From positions 1,926,305-1,990,304 of the forward strand of contig JAGGNK010013559.1 in the NCBI GenBank assembly GCA_017590115.1: a stretch of DNA of 64,000 nucleotides, written 5' to 3'. The translations under genes and the position numbers were made by a program. Under the pieces are notes generated by a model, which saw only the letters and a list, made by a program, of their open reading frames with translations, had not been told where the DNA came from and ran no database searches. Positions 58,761-64,000 of this stretch are shown here, piece by piece. The DNA comes from Montifringilla adamsi (taxonomy: Eukaryota; Chordata; Aves; Passeriformes; Passeridae). Each line of letters opens with the position of its first letter. Position 1 is the stretch's first letter.

Positions 58761-61700
58761 CTGCAAGGGACAGGGACACAGAGCTGAACTGTGCATGTGC
58801 AGGGTGAAACAAATGAGGCCACACCATCCTGTTCTGTTTTTTAATGGAAGCATTAGTGCCATTGAGTAGCAAAATGACTTCCAGCAAGTCACTCATCTTT
58901 GGATCCTGCACGCCCTTTTGGCACGCCTTTGCCATTGTTAACCCTTCCCAAACCACCTACAGAACCCAAGGATGAAAGGTCAGGAAGCAGCAGAGGATGG
59001 GGGGTGAATCCAGGTGTCCCACCCAACCTCTCCCCAGTGATCCCAGAGCAAGGGCTCGTTTCATTCATTTCCAGGTAAAGATCCAAAGTTCAGAGCAAGA
59101 TTTGGAGGTTTTAAACACAGCTGTCCCAAGCTAAGAGCAGCCCTTGATCCAGATGGGAGAGGCATTGGGTCAAACCCCAGGAGGTCCTGGGCACACTGCA
59201 GATGGGTCAACCATTGTTTGGGAACAATTCCCAAAGCAGGAACCACACTGGAATTTGGGGAATGCAGACCAGGAGGAAGCAGGCCAGGAGGAGAAATGTC
59301 CACCAGCCTTGGAGACCCCTTTGGTCTGGGAAAAGGGGTGGGAACAGGACTCCTGGCCTCAGGGCAGGCAGAGGATGGAGTGACATCCTCCAAAGCTCTC
59401 CTAGCCCTCCTCCACACCAGACCTGATATTCCCAGCCCCAGGAAGAAGCTCAGGACTAAGCTCAGGACTATTCCTTTGGATCCCTTGGAGAGAACCTTTC
59501 AGGCCATGGGGTGGATTCTTTCCCAGCCCAACCCTGAGAGGAGCTCAGGAACAGTCACCATGTCCCCAAATATTCCTGGGCACACATCTCCCCACACTGA
59601 CATTATTCTGAACTCAGCAAAGTCACAGAGGAGCCCACGGACCAGGCCAAGTTATGGAACTGAGAAATTACCTGTCCTGCCTCAGAGAGAAGCACAGGGA
59701 GAAAATAGGTCTTAACAGGGAGTGGTTCTGTGGAGATTTTCCCCAGAATGAACTTTCCGAGTAAATTCAGCACCCTGATTTATTTCCCCTCCAAATGCAT
59801 TTCGAGACATGAGGCACCACAGGAGGACACGTGGAGCTGCTCTGCATGACCGCTGCTCATCAAGGGCACTCTGGCTTTCTTACCCAGCCAGCTCCAGTGA
59901 GAGGGAGACAAAAAACCCAAATGCCCTCAACTGCCAGGAATAGCAACACAATTTAGGCCAGGAGCAGCAGCAGTGGAGCTGGGGCTGGTCCTGTGATGAG
60001 GATGGTCCCCAGTGCTGGGTTTGCTTCCAGGGCTGGCCAGGGACCCATCCCCCCATGGGGCCTGAGCTGCTTCCCGAGCTGATTTGGGGTGCTGAAGGTT
60101 TTGCCTCCCTGGAAGCCGAGGATCCATCCTTGCTGACACACAGCTGGGGTAGGACAAGCCAAAATCCCCAATCTGTTGCAGGAATGGGCATGAAGAGCCT
60201 GACTTGCTACAAATCCTCCCTCTCCTCCTCTCAGTTTTAGAGCCCTAGCAGCAGAAGCTCATACAGGACCCAGCATCCATGGGTCAACCTCTGTCTCTCT
60301 TCAGTAGAAGAGATTCTGGATTTGGGGAAAAATCCTGCAATTTATCATAAGCTATTTACAGACCAGGTCTCTTTACTTGAACTAAACTCACAAAGATTGG
60401 CTGTTCTTGGAAATCCAGCCCTGTGGAGCTGCTTCAGGCTGGCTTTATGCTGAATTTCCCTCTTGGGGACATGTAGAGAGGAGTGGCAGGGGCAAGGGAC
60501 AGAACTGATGCCTGGGGCAGCAGCAGCAGCAGCAGCAGCAGTGTGGTTGTGTCCTCAAAGTGACCTCAGGCAAAGCTGGGGAGCCTCAAGGACTCCAAAC
60601 CTGAGTCCTCCAGCCCCAGCCATGCCCAGCTCGGATATGCCCAAGGTGCAGCTGCTCTCCATGGGGCTGCATTCATCCCAGGCTGGGCTATTTGGTGGCT
60701 TTGTGAGAAGCTGGTGCTGGCAGGATGATTTGTGGCATCAGAGCAGCAACCCAGAGCTGAGGATAACCCTGGTTTCAGGAGCATCAGGAGGCCTACAAAT
60801 ACTGCAACAAACCTGGCCCAGATAAAGCACTTTCAAGGGAAAAATAAGTGTTAAAGGAAAGAAGAAAAGCAGCACACATCATTCCCTTCTTGCCTACTTG
60901 TTTTTTCTTAATATAAAACCCAAGCTGATTTATAAATCAAAATAAAATGAAGTTTGAATCAGAGTTCAGTGTTCAGTGGCAGGGTGAGCTGACCTGGCCC
61001 ACTACATCTCCAGACAGGGGGAAGACCCAGAGGGGTCCACAGGTACAGGAACTTCTCTTAGCAGTGGAACAAAGCTGAGCAGCTAAAGCTGACCATGAAA
61101 TTCCCAGAATGCTTTAGCTCCATTTCCAGGCCTTGGAACAGTTTCCCATGGGATGCAGGGCTCTGAGGTTCCTTTCCTTACCGTAAATCCCCAGAGCGTG
61201 CTGATGTGTGTCTGTCCCATCACTGGAGGGAGGTGCCCCACCTGACCCCAGACCACCTTATCTGTCTTGTTTTTAATTAAGACCAAAATTAACAGTGCAT
61301 CCCAAAGCCACAAAACATTCTTTCTAAGCTTTGCTCCATGCTCCAGGCTCCAGCCGAGGCTTGAACTAGAAAGTTGCCTCATTTTTTCCTCCTAAATCAC
61401 CCAACATCTGCTTCTCAGAATCTGATTAACTAATATCCTTCAGCGGAAATCCCTGCCTGTGGAAAATCATAATAATAACAAAAAAACCACGCGAGGGAGA
61501 GCGACGGTGAAAGAGAAAGGTCATTTGGAGGGAGAGCTGGTGTTTTACCCATCACATCCCAGTGAGTCGGGGCTGTGGTCTCCACCAGGCTCTCTGCACC
61601 CAGTGAGACCTTCCCGCCTGCAATCCCCTCCTCCTCCCCCTCCTCTGACCACCCTGTATGAACAATGTCCATTCCCAAGGTTTTTCCAGGTTATTGGAGA
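58761..61700. other. Probable KCNA10 5' intron
   Basis: No coding exon is visible. A (CAG)8 run lies at 60518-60541. The rest is ordinary sequence without a recognisable transposon. Confidence 0.4.
60518..60541. repeat. (CAG)8 microsatellite
   Basis: Eight perfect CAG triplets that are not in any supported coding frame. Confidence 0.95.
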
Positions 61701-62640
61701 TCTTGAGCCTCTTCTCCCCGCTCCTGTCCCCTCCCCTCCCCATCATCACCCCGGGGTGGGATGAGAAAGGAGGAGATTCTCTCGCTGCCCGCCCACGCCA
61801 GCGCCTGCGAGGACTTACCTGGACAGGGCACGGAAGCGCCAAGGCTCTCTGCATCTGGGAAGAGAGTTATTGAACACAGACAGGGATGTGTAGGGAAAGC
61901 GGAGGTGAGAAAAAAGCCCAGCCATACCCGGGAAAGGCGCCTTTGGGCTAACGCAATGTCATTGGAAAGGCTCCTCTCTCTTTGCCCCACCGGGGGATTG
62001 GCAGCCCCGCGCCTAAGCCGGGTTTTGGCAGGGGCGGCCGTGGGATCCGGCACCCGCCATCCCCCTGGGAGCCCCGAAACCAGCCGGGGCTCCATGGGCA
62101 AGGCGCTGGTGGCGCGCTGGGGACACCCTGTCCCCGGGGAGGGGGACCCGCCACCCACCTCTGCCCCCACCCGGCGGCGGCGAGACGGGGGAGGACGTGC
62201 CCTTCTGGCGGATGCCACCTTTAATCCCCAATAATGCTCCGGATGGTCCAGCGCGGACAAGTCTTGTCCGTGACGTGGCGAGGTCTGAGCTGGTCCCCGG
62301 GAGGGAGCCGAGAGGGGGGACAGGGACCCGCACAGCGCTGCCACCGGAGAGGGATTTACAGCGCGCAAGGGGCTCTTTTTGGTATTACTATAAAAGAATG
62401 GCCTCAAAAAGAGGAGGGGAGGGGAAAGCCCAAGGGTTGGAGCATCCCCCGCTGCCCACCTACCTCTTGCCTGTGGTCGTGGGGACAGCGGGCGCCTTTC
62501 CAGGAGGGGACGGCCACAGTGCCACCACCACCACCACGTGGGACATCTCCGTCCCCGCCCCGGGGTGACTGGAACCAGTTGCAGCAGCCCAGCAAAGGGC
62601 ATCGGTGGGGGGACGAGGGAGAGGAGGGACGTGGCCCTTC
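61700..62640 (-). promoter_or_regulatory. CpG-rich block, candidate KCNA10 promoter and non-coding exon
   Basis: The block is GC-rich with frequent CpG compared with its flanks. It holds a minus-strand splice donor at 61819/61818 and many open frames on both strands caused by composition. A TATAAAAG occurs at about 62390 on the + strand. The direction and the transcript are inferred. It could also serve an antisense or neighbouring transcript. Confidence 0.35.
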
Positions 62641-64000
62641 CTCACGCCCCGGTGCAGCTGGATGCTGGCTCCGACCCCAGCGCCACCGGGCTTGTCACCT
62701 CCAGGGATTAATTAATAAATAAATAAGCACCCCGGGTGGACAGGACCAGGCAGGTTAGCATGAGTCGTTAAAATAACCGGGATTTTTGTTTTCTTTCCCT
62801 ATTTTTTCTTTTATTCCATTCCGGAGCTACTGCTCACGGCCATCTCGCCTTGGGTGCTCCAGAGTGATTTCGTCCCTGTTGGCCTCACCCGAGGCTGGAT
62901 CCCGCCTCTACCTTCACCCAGGTTATCTTCCCACCCTCCTCTTCCTCCTCCGTCCCCTCCTCGCCCTCCCAGGCGGTGGGGGAAGGCAGAGGAGGGGGTG
63001 GCACATTTCTACCCGCAGGCTTCAGCCTGAATTCCTGAATTCCTCCTCGGTGACGTTCCTTTGCTCTTGAGGGACCCGCTCACCTCGATTTCCCCCCCTT
63101 CAGCATCCTTTTCTGTCCTCTGAGCTATTTCTCCTCTCATGACGTTAATGAGCACATTAAAGCTCCCTGTCCCGGAGGAGAGCCCGGCTTGGAGCCGGCT
63201 GGAGCATTTTACAGACATCTCCAGCCTTCTGTGGTGGAAAGGGGACAGGAGATTATCCAAACCTTTGATCAGGTCCTTCAGGGAGGCTTTATCATTTTAT
63301 ACACCACTTCTCTATCCTTGTAGACTACAAGTCCTTAAACTTACCCTCATCCCATCGAGGGCATCTATTAAAAAAAAAAAATTCAATTTATATTCCTGGC
63401 ACCTCCATTCAGCTTGTGTCCATCTCACCTCCAAACCCAGCTTTGGAAGGGCTTTGACCACAGGGTGACGGGGGCTGTAGGCAAAACCTGACCTTTTTTT
63501 GGTGTTTTTTTCCCCAAAATCTATTTGGAACTAGCCAGGGTCACTTCCTACACCTGGGCAAAGAGCAGCTGTGGCTGAGGGAAATGCAGAGCATGAAAAG
63601 CATCCAGAGGAGCAGGAGATCTGGGTTGTGCTGGGGCTGGGGAGCTTCAGCAAAACCCCACTGATAACGGGGATATCCCTGGAGTGAAAGCAGTGCTGTG
63701 GTCCAGGGGAGACGGGCACGAGGGGAGAATCCCGGAATAACATCACTGCCTGCCAGAAACGGGACAGTTACACAACTCCTTCCTCTCCGGGGAGCTCGGC
63801 TGCACCCCGGACACCCCCGGGACAGTTCTGCCTTTGTATTCCGCCAAGGTGACTCTAAACACCCTCCTGGCTCGAAGGATTTCAATCCCCACTCCAGCCA
63901 GGCTGCCCCAGGCACTCCTCCGGCACTTCTTTCCCTCTAATCCCCCGCTCCTGGAATCGCCGGCTCTGCTGGGATTTATCCCACAGAAAAATTTGGCCCC
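62641..64000. other. Right-end interval without recognised gene
   Basis: No exon is supported. An A run of 11 lies near 63370 and T-rich runs lie near 63495. Related KCNA genes are expected beyond this edge in other vertebrates. Confidence 0.35.

Noticed and set aside
60518..60541. (CAG)8 as a polyglutamine-coding exon
   Set aside because: The surrounding frame has no splice support or homology, and it lies in the likely KCNA10 5' intron.

Overview
The window looks like bird nuclear DNA, most likely from a passerine. It has many 5'-truncated CR1 LINE 3' ends, LTR fragments of passerine type, many GC-rich minisatellites, and compact GC-rich exons. The gene order matches the conserved vertebrate block RBM15 - SLC16A4 - LAMTOR5 - chymosin locus - KCNA10 (human 1p13). 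Genes were identified by reading the translations and splice sites directly; no database search was run.

Layout. 1-3.1 kb: two CR1 fragments, a degenerate minisatellite and a 30-bp triplicate. 3.7-7.6 kb: RBM15 (+), an m6A-writer adaptor, with an uninterrupted 938-codon reading frame behind a CpG-rich promoter carrying twelve CCAAT boxes in one orientation. 7.6-22.2 kb: a gene-poor stretch with one possible alternative RBM15 3' exon, CR1 pieces and an AT-rich block. 22.2-36.9 kb: SLC16A4 (-), an orphan monocarboxylate-transporter family member; seven exons after the first are resolved to the base with consistent phases. Its introns hold minisatellites, an exact 510-bp tandem duplication, a 5-kb-spaced duplication and a tandem array made from one of its own splice-acceptor/exon edges. 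39.6-41.9 kb: LAMTOR5 (-), a Ragulator subunit in four exons coding 91 residues; its promoter is partly duplicated. 42-46 kb: minisatellites, AT-rich DNA and an LTR.

46.5-52.2 kb: an intact nine-exon pepsin-family zymogen gene (+), 383 residues. It matches avian embryonic pepsinogen, the bird counterpart of chymosin (CYM, a pseudogene in human). It has a TATA box, both catalytic Asp motifs and a poly(A) signal, and lies between two related LTRs in direct orientation. 56.9-58.8 kb: KCNA10 (-), a Shaker-type Kv channel with a 516-codon single coding exon. 58.8-64 kb: its likely 5' non-coding region, with a CpG-rich block at about 61.7-62.6 kb.

The genes do not form one pathway; the order is ancestral synteny. 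RBM15 and SLC16A4 are convergent, as are the pepsinogen gene and KCNA10. I found no clearly new biological system. The most unusual signals are the CCAAT array, the splice-acceptor array in SLC16A4, the duplicated LAMTOR5 promoter with a CLEAR-like E-box, and the LTR-flanked pepsinogen gene.
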